From: Sinonovacula constricta
Taxonomy: Eukaryota; Mollusca; Bivalvia; Cardiida; Solecurtidae
NCBI GenBank assembly: GCA_007844125.1
Contig: CM017556.1
Coordinates: 17,414,017-17,478,016 of the forward strand
DNA: 64,000 nt
Direction of reading: 5' to 3'
Shown here: one piece after another, positions 28,961 through 42,849 of the stretch
Layout of the letters: each line of letters begins with the position of its first letter
Position numbering within the stretch: position 1 is the stretch's first letter
Program-made: the position numbers and the translations under genes
The notes under the pieces: generated by a model
What the model saw: only the letters and a program-made list of their open reading frames with translations
Told to the model about the DNA's origin: nothing
Databases searched by the model: none

Positions 28961-29652
28961 TTGTGTGTCTTAGTTTTAATACTGGGTATTTAATGTTGAC
29001 TTTTCAATTTTCCGTAAATCATATAGATTGTATTGATAAAAAAATCGTTGTTATTGCAAGATATACTCAACTAAATGATATATATATAATTTGTAACTTT
29101 CTCGCGAACGGACACTGTTTCATAACTCAGGCGACGCACTTTGGTGTATTCTAGAGCTATGTACGAGGTGTATTTTACGAACCATACGGAAATACCCGAA
29201 GTTTTACGATTGATCCCGAGGTTTGTCCAGGGTAACTAATCTATAAATAGACATTGAAGTGAAACAATCGAATTATGTTAAAATTGATTTACAACCTCAG
29301 CCGGTATAATGATTGTGTTATGTTTGTATGGATGTGGTAACAAGCTATGATTGAAACCACCAGGTAAAGCCACATAGCGCGTGTATAGGAGCACGCGCAT
29401 AATGCGTCGCAGTGTTGTTAAAGGCCGACTGCCGATGTTCATCATATTTAAAAAGGTTATTACGATTAGAATTATTGAATGTCAGCATGTGGCATCAGTA
29501 AATAATCTGTTTAATGAAGTTACTATTTTTTACATAGGGTGTTTTTTATTTTAAGGCTACGTCGTCTTTTTATACTATTTAAGCATCCGCGCGATTTGGG
29601 CAAAGCATGCTGGGAACATAACATGACGATTGTAGAAATTGTCAGTACAAAC

Positions 29653-29682
29653 CTTACTCAGACTGTCACTAGTGTCAGCCAT
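29653..29682 (-). CDS. Candidate minimal first coding exon
   Basis: On the minus strand an ATG in AAACAAAATGGCTGAC encodes MADTSDSLSK and then meets AAG/GTTTGT, a usable donor in phase 0. The roughly 70 bp upstream (29683-29755) hold CCGCCCAATGACGCGTCA and GGTCACGCG, a GC/CCAAT/CRE-like cluster suitable for a promoter. No downstream exon was found. Ten codons alone cannot prove a gene. Confidence 0.25.
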
Positions 29683-30190
29683 TTTGTTGTTTATCTGTTA
29701 AGTGGGATTCGCGTGACCTTTTGACGCGTCATTGGGCGGAGGTAAAATAGCTGCAGTGATTCCCTTATGTATTTTGTAAACAATCTTAAAAGCACGGTGT
29801 TAACCAGTGAATGATGTTAATGTGTGCTTTATAGTCAGGAGTTATAATCGTAGCAACGAATACATGCCTCCACTATTATTTTCACATATTAAATTATCCA
29901 CGGAACTCAAATTCGATATTCGGCCTTTGAAACGAATATTAATGAATAATATGCTGAGTTTTAAGATGCGCACTACATGTAAAGCTTTAAAATATAAATG
30001 CAAAAATACTCGTAATTTGTCATGAAACTTATTATTTTCATAGTATCTTTATGCAATAATCTATTAAATAAGATTCTTAAATCTTTTGATGTCATTTGTA
30101 TTCAAAATGACAAGTATGTGAAAATTCCGTTTTACTGACTAAGCATATTCTACGTAGTCATATGTAATTTATGATATATGTGTGTAATGT

Positions 30191-30341
30191 TATAAAAAAT
30201 CTGACATTTGTTGTTATTTAATACAAACATTTATTAAACGAGTTCAGGCAAAATGATATATAACGAGTTGAATATAATTTTTCCTGGACGAGTTTAATAA
30301 ATGTTTGTATTAAATAACAACGAGTGTCAGATTCTTTTTAT
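30191..30341. mobile_element. Fold-back element, about 58-bp inverted arms
   Basis: The left arm (30191-30248) and right arm (30283-30341) are inverted copies around a 34-bp spacer. A 30-bp stretch is perfectly complementary (30210-30239 with 30292-30321), and the outer parts match with a few changes and a 1-base gap. An E-box palindrome (TCACGTGA) lies immediately outside the right arm. This is typical of a fold-back or MITE-like DNA element. No target-site duplication could be fixed. Confidence 0.8.
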
Positions 30342-32299
30342 CACGTGATTTTGTCCTCTTTCACTAGAAACAAATACCTGTGTAGATCTACATGCCGGTT
30401 CAAAAACTAGAACGATATTGTGACGTCATTTAACCAAACACCGCATCAAGGTCCGTTTGAGTTCATTGTTGCGCTATACAAAATAGTTCCATTTTACATT
30501 TTATAACCTTTAAACAAACTTTTAATGCGGATTTTACATTAATAAACAATAAAAATAACAAATCATTGCCATATGTTTATCAACTAGCTCAGCTTAATAG
30601 CTGATTGCAATAAACAGTAAACACGTAAAAGTGCGTGTTCCAGAAAAGTTTATAAAGCGGTTAGTGTGAAGGTCAGTATTCAAATTTAAGTCTCATCGCT
30701 ATCAGTGTCGACTATAGAAATAATTCTTTTTCGTTTCTTATGCGGTGGACTTTTCAGTAGAATTTACATTTAATTGTATGACAGGATGTTGATATTGTGA
30801 ATGTTGATATTGAAAGTTCAACCAAAAACGTTTCCTTCGAAGATGCTGTTAAAGCCATCGCGTTGTGGACATTGGTGTCTTTTTCACTTGAAGAGAACAT
30901 TAATGCTGATGAGAACAGCTAGACTTTGTGATGATATTCGATATCATTTTGTGTTGATTATGGCTGATGTGGGAGTAGTTATTAATTTGAACCGACGAGA
31001 ATAAGGCTGTCATTGTCTTCCATTTTGTTTACAAACACGGCGGATGAATATCAAATAGTCACGCGAAGCTGCTAGCCAATCAAATTTCAAGAAAATCTGT
31101 ATTACACTAGTGTATTACAAAAAAATATTACATGGGTTTATTGAATGGAAAACAAGGTGAAACATGTGATATAATTAAACATTTATAGACTGTTAAGCTT
31201 GTATACATAATGTTGATATGCACTGAAATTCTTCATTGACCCATGCTGCAGCTAAATTGTCCAAAATTGTGTAGTCTTTTTAATTCTTTAATGCTTTAAA
31301 CCTTAACGCTAATGCTGTCTTTATTTATTAAGTTGTTATCTCTTTTTTCTGTTCATCTCTGTTTTAAATAAGCCAATGATATCGTACCGATTCGAAACGT
31401 TTAAGACATAACATACATATTTACAATATCGTACAATTACTGTTATAATTATATTAAAGATTCAATATTATATGTAAACACATACATTACAAACTCCAAG
31501 GTCTAAAGAACACAGACACACCTGGACCTAAATGGCAAGCAATGCTCATTTTGTATAGGCCTTGTCTAATACGTAGAAATTTTCAAAGAAAGAAATACTG
31601 ATTAGACAAAACAGTAGGATGTGTACGAGACAATATATGATTAATTAAGAGACAATGTTTATTTTGTGCCATACAAACCTGTTCTAAGTATCGTTATCTG
31701 GCAGAGATGACTACGACGTGTCTTTCTCGTCTACTAAGTTGTCGAATGTCTTAAATAATTCAAGACAAAATAAAACTCTTACAGACTACAAACTGTTTTG
31801 GTGCTCAAAACGGGTGCAGTGGTGTGTTTGGGATGTTCTTGGGGTTTAAGAGAAGTACTTTAGTGTCTGATAAACCTGCCATTTCTTGATTGAGAATTAG
31901 ACGTTTAGATTTGTGTTTCCAAACCTAAATTCATAAAACATATATGATTAATTAATTTTATATCTTTTAAATTCCTGTGTATGAAATCGCATATATTAAT
32001 GATCTTGTGTTTTTAAAAGAAATATTATCAACTAAAAATAAGAACAACCCAACCATTTAAGAAAATTACTAACGAAATACACGGAACAAAAGCTGTAATC
32101 AAAAGATGATGTAGCATAAAGAATATCATGTAAACTAAAAGTCTTGAGATAATATTAGAATGAAGAGCAGATAACTCACATAAATATCACTCAAGCCAAT
32201 GCCGACTAGATTGGCAGTTAACAACTGTATATCAAATCCCGTATGTTATATAACAAATATTACATTTTATGTATATGATGTAAATCCAAAAGATAAAGT
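30342..32299. other. Spacer with a promoter-like segment
   Basis: On the minus strand, 31110-31020 has GATTGGCTAGCAG, CGCGTGACT and ACAAAATGGAAGAC, another CCAAT-plus-ATG arrangement. The ATG opens a frame of only 13 codons. Frames between 30690 and 31010 are open on both strands, but none is recognised. Confidence 0.3.
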
Positions 32300-32580
32300 G
32301 GTAAAGGTTTATAAGCATTACCATAAATCTAAAAATTTGAACTTCCACAAGACAAAGGCAGACAGCGTGAATTTAAAAGTGACAAAATCAAAGATACGAG
32401 ACATTAAACACACACAAAAAAGAAGAAAAAACAACAGTTATCGCATTGGAACGGTCATTTGGAAAAGCACAGATTAGGAGATTAACCCGTGTTTGTGGAG
32501 CACTCAAAACCTCGCACATGCTGGAGGTTTTTCTCGAAAACAGTGTAAATAATAAAAAAAATATCTATAAAAGCTAGACA
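32300..32580 (+). repeat. Dispersed repeat family 1 copy
   Basis: Has AGACAAAGGCAGACAGCGTG, TACGAGACATTAAACACAC, CAGTTATCGCATTGGAACGG, GTTTGTGGAGCACTC, AACCTCGCACATGCTGGAGG and CAGTGTAAATAA, in family order. The frame at 32199-32477 lies across this repeat and is not a gene. Confidence 0.7.
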
Positions 32581-35500
32581 ACTAACTAACAGAAAGCACC
32601 TGCCACGGCAACGAAACAGTTCCAGACGAGGGATTTTTTTTAGTACAACAGTCTATGCAATGACGTATAATAAGAATAATTTAATCACGACATACGATAA
32701 AAATGCAATGATCATATGTCAAAATTAAATGCACATTTAAAACACTCAGGAAATTATCATATTTTAGAAACGATCCAAGCCAACTAAACAAAATGAAGTA
32801 TTGTGAAGCAATTATAAGTAAAACGATCTAAAGTAATGTTATAATAAACCGAAAATTTATCTGCCAATGGCATATTTGTTAATAAGGGCATACAAAATCC
32901 CGAACTTATACCTGGTGTGCAATCTCACGTAAAGGGCATCGATACGAATTAAGTTGGGTCACATATTTAGAGCACGAATGAAGAGATAAAGTGACAGAAT
33001 TAGAAAAGTGGCTGTCCAAATTACTCAGTTAAGTATTGCATTAATGTAGTCTCAACAACCTGTCCGGTCTTTTCCAAGCAATGCAGTACAATGAAAGATT
33101 CCATGGTTGCAACCATCACCAATAAATTCCGAATAAGTTTTCTAAAGAGGCCAGACAAGTTATGAGACCCTTGACTTTCTTGATCCTGTTTAAAAGATTA
33201 GCAAAAAATGCTGGATGTCGTATGCCTTGCTGCATAAGTGTATTATAACTGTTTATATTTAAAACAATAAAATCATAACGATGAAGGTATTTTGAAAATG
33301 CATTCCTTAATTTGTTGAATCTAAAGAATTTCTGTAACAATTTTCTTCTTTATTACAAGCGTATGCAAACCTTGTAGGTATTGATACTTTAGTATCATAG
33401 CAGACAGCCCGAGATGAATCCCCATGAAATTATGGATAATTCACAGTACAGAAGTTGAAATTGCCTGTCTTGTTTTAGATATTTTTACTGACGTTGTCAG
33501 GCTGATCTTAATGTCTATAAATGTCTAGAAATGCTGCATTTAAATGTAAAGTATTTGCTTTGTTTAGAGTACGTTCATAGCGAATAAATGAGTATCTATA
33601 GTAAGAATATCGACAAAATGGCGTGAGGTCAGCTGAAAGTTTGTATAATTTTGGCTTTGGTAGAAGTGGTTTAAGTTAACATTGTCAAGATCAAAGATCT
33701 GAGGCAAATAAGGCAAACACAGTGATAAACCAAACCTGGGAATGCAGTGAAATGTGTCTTTGTACTCCTTAAAACTACTAGCGTCTTGTCCCACTGCAGT
33801 TTATAATCACGGTGTTAAATGTATTAAAGAGGTGTATAAAGTTAACCAATTAACAATTTTCGTCAAATAATATTCTTCGAAAGTTTTAGACACGTTTGTT
33901 ACCATTTGTATTATTCGAATTAATGCACATTAAGACATTGTGTTGAAAAACTGTTGGCGGGCCGACAAAAAAAACATTCGTAAAGAACATTAATTTATTT
34001 TTTTTAATTTTAATATTCTACAATGCTTCCTGCTACAAATAGCGTCCTGTTATAAATAATTTAGTACTCATGTGCATGTTTTGTAAAAATGGCGTAATAA
34101 TTATAGTAGAAAAAATACTGGTTGATTTTGATTTATATTGGCCACTTTATTTTTGTATTTTTGACGAGGAGTGTCGTATTGTCTCGTAGAGGTCCATTTA
34201 ACTAATAATTAGCAAGAATAAGGAACATTTTAACGTCAGCATGATAATGTGATAATTCCGCACTGTCACCTTTATAGTAATGATGCATGAGCCAATTACG
34301 TTTTTATTGACCATGTTATTCGTACTGGCTTGTTGCATGAGTCAGTCAAATGGCCTTTTTGTACTGGTCCTCTTTTACAGCATCGACTCCTGCTTATTGT
34401 CCTAGTTTCCATAAAAGTTTAACTGTAAATTTATTACAAAGCGGCAGAAATTACAATACTACAGACAATATGCAATAACTGAGCAATAGTGATACAAATT
34501 ATGGATAGCATCTTTACCCACTATTAAGAATAATATAAATGACTTGTTAAAGCACGATTTAGATCTTCGCAATGGCATATTGGTCACAATCCATCAATAT
34601 GAAACTTTAAAACAATGAAAGCGGAACTGATCATATGCCCCTGGAACTCTAGAACGTCGAACTGCATCTACAAATAATTGATGTGGCAGAAGAAAACGTT
34701 GTTAGAGTCTTATATTTTGCCCTGTACGTATATATATATATATATATACAATTCCGCCAATGGTATTCTTTCTTCCTCAATGACAGAATCAATGAGTGTT
34801 TTGTGTAGGCGCTATTGCATGTGAAATGACTGCATTGCGCGACTGTATGTCGTTAATGCAGTCGATATACTGACGATCATTGTTTATTTCTATGCCATGA
34901 TTTCCACGAAATGTCCTAAACCCTTTCAAATGTAGGCTTGATAATACAAATATTACACACAAAATATGTTCGGATTTATGCTTTCAAGTCAGGAATAAAA
35001 TTTAATTTATAATTTAAAAGAGGTTGTTTTAAAGGAAATATGGAAGTTTTAATTAATGATTAAAGCTATGATATGTTATTATTTAGTTTTGTCACTTAAT
35101 TCCTACGTTTATTTATTCCCACAGTGTGAAAAGAATGCTCGATTTTACAGTAGTGCCGTTTATTATTTAATATACATATTTTCTAAATACTGCACTAGAT
35201 AGTATAGTTTCCTTATGAGTTAATTTAATATTTTCAATATCTTTTGTTTATTCTTGCTGTAGTTTATTGGTCTTTGCCATAAACGACAGAAAAAAAGTGT
35301 CCTATCATGATGAATTTTGTGTGAATTTTTTTTTATAAAGTAATTATTGTAAATTTTAATTTTAGAGAAAACGAACGAAATTCATTACAGTCAATTAATT
35401 TAAATGTAAATAAGAGTTGCATTGCATGATGTACTTTCTTTTTTATTCATTACTTTCTGCCAAACAACCATTAAGCTACATTGTTCTCACCTATAATGGA

Positions 35501-36191
35501 AGTGACTGGAGTTTTAATCAGATTCGTTTGTCCCTGATCCAGAGTAATTGTGGAAGGGATATTGATTTCTAAATCAATATCTTAACCGGTTCTCCAAAAT
35601 CTCAGATTAGTAAATATGATTTGTTTCCAAGGTTGTTAATGCCTATTGAGTTTGATTAGAAAATAATCTATTAATTTTTGCAAGATCTTACAAGCAACAA
35701 GTTTTTCTTTATCTTCTATTTTACTAAACTTCCATTGCCTTAATGGTGGAAGCTAACAGTTTGTTTATTTTTATAACATGTAACATCTAACCATTATTCT
35801 TGCGAAAGTATACATACTTGCTGCACAAACGTACATTATATTATGAGTAAAGGTTGTTAAAAATACATCAATTGTTATATAATACAATGCATAACATATC
35901 TCGCTTTAAACTTCCCTTATTTCCTAAATCTTCGAATATACATAAAGTGGAGTTCAGCTTAACTAGATATCGACGTCAGAGCGTAATACCCGGATAATCA
36001 TGTAACGTGATGTACTTTAGTTAATAGGTCGCTCTTGGCAGTAACTGATGTCCTTTCTTTGTTCATGGTTCGTCTTGTTTAAGTCTTTAGTCTCGTTTAC
36101 ATTTAAATCTATTATTCTTTTTGAGTTATGTCTGATTTTAATTAATGTTGTCATTCTTGGTGTACATTTGTTTTTCAATGGAAAATCTTAG
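32581..36191. other. Intergenic, nothing recognised
   Basis: AT-rich. Holds a short TA run at about 34729-34749. No gene or repeat family was recognised. Confidence 0.4.
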
Positions 36192-36377
36192 GTTGGCTCA
36201 GTACCAGTGCCAATTACCAATGACCACTTCACCACGCGGTACTGGTAAAATTTCTATTGTCGCTGCAAATACTACTCGTTCTGCAGAGTGTATGGACTAT
36301 GGCACTTCTAAAAATGTTGATGCCCTTAAATCGTTGGTCTGTTCTCAGATAAAGCTTTCAGGCCAGACAAATCAGTG
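36192..36377 (+). CDS. Candidate internal exon, unknown protein
   Basis: A CTTAG acceptor (ending 36191) follows a T-rich stretch, and a CAGTG/GTATGT donor sits at 36378. The 186-nt exon is symmetrical in phase 2 and the frame is open throughout. Its composition is less AT-rich than the flanks. The translation includes YQCQLPMTTSPRGTGKIS, then AECMDYGTSKNVDALKS and LVCSQIKLSGQ, with three cysteines, which suits an extracellular region. No family is recognised and the neighbouring exons were not found. It could belong to a long-intron gene on the plus strand. Confidence 0.3.
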
Positions 36378-38530
36378 GTATGTATCTTATCTGGCAATAA
36401 TGTATTTGCGTACACATCTGTTCTATTATGTCGCCACACACCGCTTATACGAAGTATTAAAAGGTACAAGGGTCTCGGAAATCAAAATAAATTGAACCAT
36501 CTTTTTAAATTTAATCCCTAATTCTTCAGAATATATTTCAACGACAGTTTTTAAATGCTCTTCATTGAACCATATTTGTTTTCGTTTTAATGTTTTAACA
36601 TGTCAAAATTCCAGTACATACATTTACCTCGTTTTGCATATAGTTTTTGTACTTATGCATAGTACCATTAACCCGTTAGTTAAAGTAACCTTTTAACATA
36701 TTATACATTTGTTTCAGAATTTTTCGATATAATTTTACACTTTTTATTTAAATTTACTAAAAAAGTTAAGCCCTCTTTATTTCTATCTCAACATTGAGCA
36801 AAAAAGGAACTGTTTAATTTTCCTTCAAAGGATTCGTTCTTATTTCCGATTTTATCTCCGATATTGTATGCTCATAAAAGTACCAACATTCGCTACATTA
36901 AGGACTGTATCCACGATAGGGGATCAATATTGAGCCTGAGAATGGGGAGCATTACAGCAGTGTGTGTGCTTTCGTGGTTATGTGTTTTTTTTTTTTTTCG
37001 AACTGATATCTTCCGTGTATTCTTTAGAAATTTGTTATTGCAAAGATTCATATATATTTTACCTAGTACTAAAGAAAGGTTTTGCTAAAAAAATACATGC
37101 AACTCAGATGAACTTTCGATTTATTTTAAATGCCGACATTCCTGACAGGAAGCAGTTTTTCTTGTCAACACATATTTTTGCATTGCCTAAACAATAACAC
37201 AAACCAACTCAACAGTGAGTGTCATCTACTACAAAGGTTTCTTGCTGTTTCTTTTGTTTAGTCGTAATTTTACAGTTTATTACGTATTTTTATTTTTTTC
37301 TATTTTGCATGACAATAGACAACTTAAATATTGGTACATCGATACATATTTATGTATTTATTTATTTCTTTATTCAAATATATATTGACCATTGAAACAA
37401 CTCCTTTGTTTATATTCTTAACATGTAAATACATACACTGTTTTGATCAAAGGCAGCCCATACTTTTTACGATATGTCCATGATTACTATTTTCGGAGCA
37501 TTGCTGTCTCGTCTCCCACGTTAATTATTCTTTTATTTAAAACGACCTTCCATCATGTGTCTATTGCACGGATGTTGCTTCAGACTTATTTCTCTCACGG
37601 TCTTGAATGTGACACTGGTTCGTATTGATCAACGTGTTTTAAGAGTGCAAGACATCAGAAGAATTCGGAGAGGGGAAGTGGGATACAATATAGCAAGTGG
37701 GAGATTTGGCGCCATAGTCTCTAATTAAAAAGAACGCTTAAAGGATATGATTGTGAAACGACAATAATGTTAATTAAATATTTAATTAGCTAGTTTCAAA
37801 ATAAATGTGAAGAGAAAACCGAAGACTCGTTGATTTTAAGTTAATACATCTTGTACACAATAAAGTTCTATGTATAAATTGATAAACATTAAGTTATCTT
37901 GATTGTTTCTGGTCTGGTAAGAATTAAAGCAAATACTGTTTTAGTATCAATAAATGAGGTTGCTAAATACACACAGAGAAAAAGAAACGCAAATTAAACT
38001 AGAAATGTTTTACTTGTACTCTTTGTTTACAAAAAAACTTGTGCACATATCAATTGTCAAATTAATATTTTTAGACTATAGGATAGCACTAATTCGATTG
38101 CATTGCTTTCAATGCCATATTCGTGGTTAAACATTTGTATAGAAGATTATTATTTTGATTTTCAGTATATGCAGTTTTGGTCTTTTTTTTACAATAGAAA
38201 TCGCGTATCGCGCAATAAAAGGTTAAACGAATATAAGAAAAATTAGTGATGTTGATTTAGATTAAGACATATTGTTGTAACTGTCACATACTTAATCACA
38301 TATTTGTAATATTTCCTGGGTATTCCAGTTTTGTTAGGATTTAAACTTCATGGTTCTACTTTTGATCTAAAAATTGCTTTTGGAGGCGAAAAAGAGAAAA
38401 AAGTGTCATTAAATAAAAACCCATTTTTGTGGTGAGTTGTGAAGATTTCACGCCCTTAAGCGGTCTGAAAAAAGGCGCTGACCCGAAGATAGTGGCAGCT
38501 TAAACTTCTTTTTATAGTCAGAAAACGATA
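36378..38530. other. Intergenic or intronic, nothing recognised
   Basis: AT-rich with T-runs near 36986. No feature can be supported. Confidence 0.4.
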
Positions 38531-38782
38531 GGTGGGGGAGGCCGTAGCCAAGCTGTTAGACTCGATGACGTGTAACTCTTCAGCCCTTCATCGCGTTGGT
38601 TCGAGTCCCGGTCGAGGTGAGAACTTTCATAAGGAAATATTTTTTTCAGCCTACCTTGGGTTCGCCGGTGGCTGTACCCAGACATAAGCCCGGGGTCTTC
38701 GTCCATCAATAATTTGATGAACTTCGCCAAAATAACCATAATTGTGTCGGTGCGATGATGTAACAAAAAAAAAAAAAAAAAA
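38531..38782 (+). mobile_element. tRNA-derived SINE family 2, near full length
   Basis: The head looks like a long-variable-arm tRNA: an A-box-like GTAGCCAAGCTGTTAGA and a B box GGTTCGAGTCCCGG. The body has GAGAACTTTCATAAGG, GGCTGTACCCAGACATAA, GGGGTCTTCGTCCATCAATA, then ATAATTGTGTCGGTGCGATG and an A-tail of about 18. The GTGTCGGTGCGA tail block is a feature I know from SINEs of bivalves and other molluscs. The flanks (AAAACGATAG and CACGATTAAA) may preserve a very short target duplication, but this is not certain. Confidence 0.8.
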
Positions 38783-41700
38783 CACGATTAAAGTGAATAA
38801 TTTCTAATGCCACAGTTTTCGGAATATATTTTACTAAATTTCTTCAAGAAAGTTATTCAACCAATAACCGCCTATAAGATTAAATGACGCATCATAAGAC
38901 AATGATTCGTTTGGCCGTCTCCTTTGTTATTCTAGTTGAATATCTAATAAGCAAGTTTGCCACTAAAACATGAGCTGTTTGAAACGGCTGCCACAGTGAC
39001 CACTTCCAACTTTTCAATATTCAACCATAACTTCGGTAAAGGCTATAATTTATACAGTCCTGATTTCCTATTTGGTGTACTTATGCAATTACGAGCTACA
39101 TGTAATTCACAATGAATTCAGGAAGATGAACGAAAAGCCATGCGCTTGAACGTTATGATTCTACTGTTTACATTTTCTACTGCAAAAATGCAAATCATTA
39201 ATTGCTAACCAATGTATCTGCAAATAGACGAAAGAATATCAATGTGTATAAATTGTTTTACGCACGAGTAAACTCGGCAGTGTTTTGTCCCCATCTTTGC
39301 GAATTGCATTGCTTGATCGCCCCTTGTAACATGGTCTGAAATGTTTTATATGAATGACAGCGTAAATGCCGATAATTTGTTGTGTGTGCATGTACTGTTT
39401 GATTAGAGTGACTGGATCAATCCCAGCCATTAAAACTTTGTATGACTACATCAATATTTGTCAGAATGCGGTGGCCGATGTGGGCGATTATTGTAACTTG
39501 AATAGTCTTGAATATAGAGCCGGGCAAAATGTTGTTTGAGCATAATAAAGAATCAGACATATACAGAACATGTTTGACATATTTGATTGATGGACATTAG
39601 TTTGCATGACACTAAATGCACTGGCTACAAAATGCACCCTGACAAGTTATTTAAGATGATAAACAAGAAGAAAACAGGTGGAGGAAAGAAAATGTAAAAA
39701 GTACGAAATGATAGATGACTATCACTAGCTGTGATAGTGGATACTTTCTGCTTGAATGCCGTTGTGTTTGTTTGATAGCTGTCCGATAAAACATCCACGC
39801 GTTTCTCCTGGGTTACGAATATTCGATCATGTTTTGTTGCGCTTACAATAAGTTCAATTACTTTGTCGGGATTTACGGAAAGATATGCATATATATATGA
39901 ATAATAATGAAGAAAAACTACAAAAGTACAAAGACTATATCCACACGCGAACTGTTTATCTCTTCCAATAGTCGTTTACAATGGTGTGTATAGTTTTGTT
40001 TTATTTGAGTTTGTAGGGCCTCGAGGAATTCTACGACAAAGAAAAGAACGCATGTAAGTACCTTCAGCCGAACAAGACCGAGTTCATTTGGAATAACCGT
40101 TCATGTAAATGACAATTTTACAACAAAAGCATGGACTCCAAACGTACAGTTTCAGCACAAAAACTCGAGACCTCTCAAATATAATGCCCCATTTTAACAA
40201 ATGCTGGATGGTACTAATACGAGTATATTTTCAATACAAATATGCAAAACTCGTTTTGCTTATTTTCATCGCAATGCTCAAGTAACTTATTCTTATCTCA
40301 AACAACAATCTAACAATTTATGTGCATGATATAATCCTTTTCTCGTCAAAATTAAAATAGAACGTCATTTTAGTAACGATTTACCAAATAAATACACAAC
40401 GAGGAGGTAACACAGTAACATTTGAATATATTTGGAGTACAGCATTAAAAGGGTCATTTGAAAGACGTATAAAGTTTATCTTGACAGATATGTTCCTTCC
40501 TGTAAATAGGATGCACGTGGAACGAAAGAAACGTTCAACTATATAAACAAAAATGACTTTTACGTTTACCGTACATATGTCACTTGAGATATGACGCCTT
40601 TATTTGAATCAAAAAAGATTTAAGAAATATTTTATTTTTATACGTCTTTGAAATATTTGTTTATTGTATTTATGATTGTTTAAAGCGAAACCTTGTTAAT
40701 TAAATTATGAAAGATAATGCACGAAACATAGCTCCGGGCTGTATAGTTTCCTGTTCACCAAGTTTGAAACACATTTAGAAACGCTATACAAACACCTTTC
40801 TTACCGTCGAACATGCAAATATACCAGTATGATGGAATCTGAAACATAAGGAATGACGCAAGTACTTCACTAATTGGATATCGAACGTGCTTCATTAATT
40901 AAAGCACTCGCAAACACCACGAAAACAATGACAATTACTACATCAAACATTGCACCTAGAACTAATAGTGAAAGTTTCCTTTTAGCATCATTGACGCCAA
41001 AACCGTTCCCATTTTGTTTAATTGAATCTTCCTATTTTTATGATACTGATTTAAGTAATTGGAAAAATACACCCAAATTTCATTATCGCTTACCAATGTG
41101 TAATACTTACTTTATTGTACAAATTTAAGAAATTTTACAATCCTAAGATGTTATAACGTGTGAAGTGTTAATATATGTACGATGTACTCACATTCACATA
41201 TTTTACAAGTCCAATAATTAAAATAACAAACAATTATTAAGGTCGCTTGATTTATGCCAAAGATGGCAAATGTATAACAAGCTATTGTTTTACGACAAAC
41301 CCATAATGATCATGCTGACGTCATTTAAATATTTAACTGTTTTGGAAATGAGATAACAGAACTGGAATGGCTGTTAGCTAACTCACCTTTGGTTATTAAT
41401 TGATACTCGAAGTTATGAAAAAAATAATATTTTGTCAGATAATTTTTTGAAGTCCTAGTTTACTACAAGTAATGAGCTATAAGTGCAAACAAGACACTTG
41501 CTATGAGTGGGCAAAGTTAAACGTTGAAACACTTTTGGTTAGAGGAGATATACCTTACCTGTGTTCAATTTAAAATCATTTCACTGAAGTTATTTCGAGG
41601 GGGTTACTTTAAGTGTACAAACCAGTATGAACATATATTTATGTATATGGCTAGCACATCATCACTTACAAAACTATGGGATTTTTTGAAGGTTAAATAT

Positions 41701-42273
41701 AGAAACAATATGAACATAATTCTGAAGCACATGAGCGCTTTGACCATTGCAAATGACGCAAAAGTGAGTTCCTAATTTGTTTTATTTTATGGACAGAACG
41801 TGCATTCTATTATACCATGATTGAAGAGAATTCTTTTATCGTGACGAATGTTTGCAATGTAAATGGGCGCATTGGTGCAGAGCATCAACGGTCGCCGCCG
41901 ATGACCTGTTCACTAATACAACATCTTTGCCTAACAACAAACCAACGAAAGATATAGCAAAACTTGTTTGTAAAAGATTAGCAAAGGAGTCATATTTTCA
42001 TGTCTTAAAATTACATGCAGCCTATTGTCTTTGGGCACATCAATAAATGTCCGAATACAAACAACAGATTAGAGCAAAACGTTTGACATGAACATAGTTA
42101 TCGTTGTAAAAATGCAATTTAATCAAATCATACATACATCTATGGACATTAACAATTTCAGGTGAAAGGTAATGATATTGCAACATTTTTAAACTAAATT
42201 TTAATTTAATTGGGATATTCATTAATGTTGAATAATAAGCGAAATTTTAATGCCACACCTTACTTGTTTATAG
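38783..42273. other. Intergenic, nothing firm
   Basis: A SINE-like scrap (GCGGTGGCCGATGTGGGCGA) occurs at about 39467. A frame at 41852-42046 is GC-richer in its first half and may be part of the relic at 42274, but is unproven. Confidence 0.35.
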
Positions 42274-42477
42274 AACAATGTGGCGCAATCTAAAGTACCT
42301 TTCTATGAACGATTACATATAGACGCCGAGCTCATACCCGACGACGATAAAAGTTTTAAGAGCCTTATGATGCAGACTTGACTGGAAAATGAATACCTTG
42401 AAATAAGATTAGAATTAGAGAGGTTAAGCCTCCGGGGAGTAGACACCTCATCTTTATCCCATTTTATGTCGCATTAA
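42274..42477 (+). pseudogene. Broken reading frame, helical protein relic
   Basis: After a TTTATAG acceptor-like site the frame reads NNVAQSKVPFYERLHIDAEL, IPDDDKSFKSLMMQT, a TGA at 42379, then LENEYLEIRLELERLSLRGV and on to TAA at 42475. The part after the stop is rich in Leu and Glu, with heptad-like spacing, and looks as coding as the part before it. That suggests a nonsense mutation in an older gene or a transposon-encoded DNA-binding protein. The family cannot be named. A true terminal exon ending at 42381 is the alternative. Confidence 0.35.
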
Positions 42478-42849
42478 AGCCGACACCGTCTAACTTATAT
42501 GACAGGAAACTATTTACCACTAGCCAAAATCTAATAATTTAGAAAGTAATGAGTTTGCATTTTTAGAGAAACGTTAAGGTTATCTAATTCACTCAAATAC
42601 ACTTAGCACTTGCTTTTTAAACTTTATTTTAATTCATCATTATTTTTATACATGTAAATGGCCACGTTATTTCAGGTTTGCCTATAGCTTTTCTAATAAT
42701 AGTTAACACTAATCTATTTAAGCGAATACTTAGTCGGTATCTTTCTTTAAATGGGTACACTATTTATATCATAAAATATCATTAATTAACATAAACTATG
42801 CGTCGTAGCTTGGGCTATCTTGTTTCACATCGATTTGTTTTGATTACAC

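Noticed and set aside
30686..30760. C-terminal exon with a basic nuclear-localisation-like run on the minus strand
   Set aside because: The open frame is only about 26 codons, bounded by stops, and lacks a convincing acceptor.
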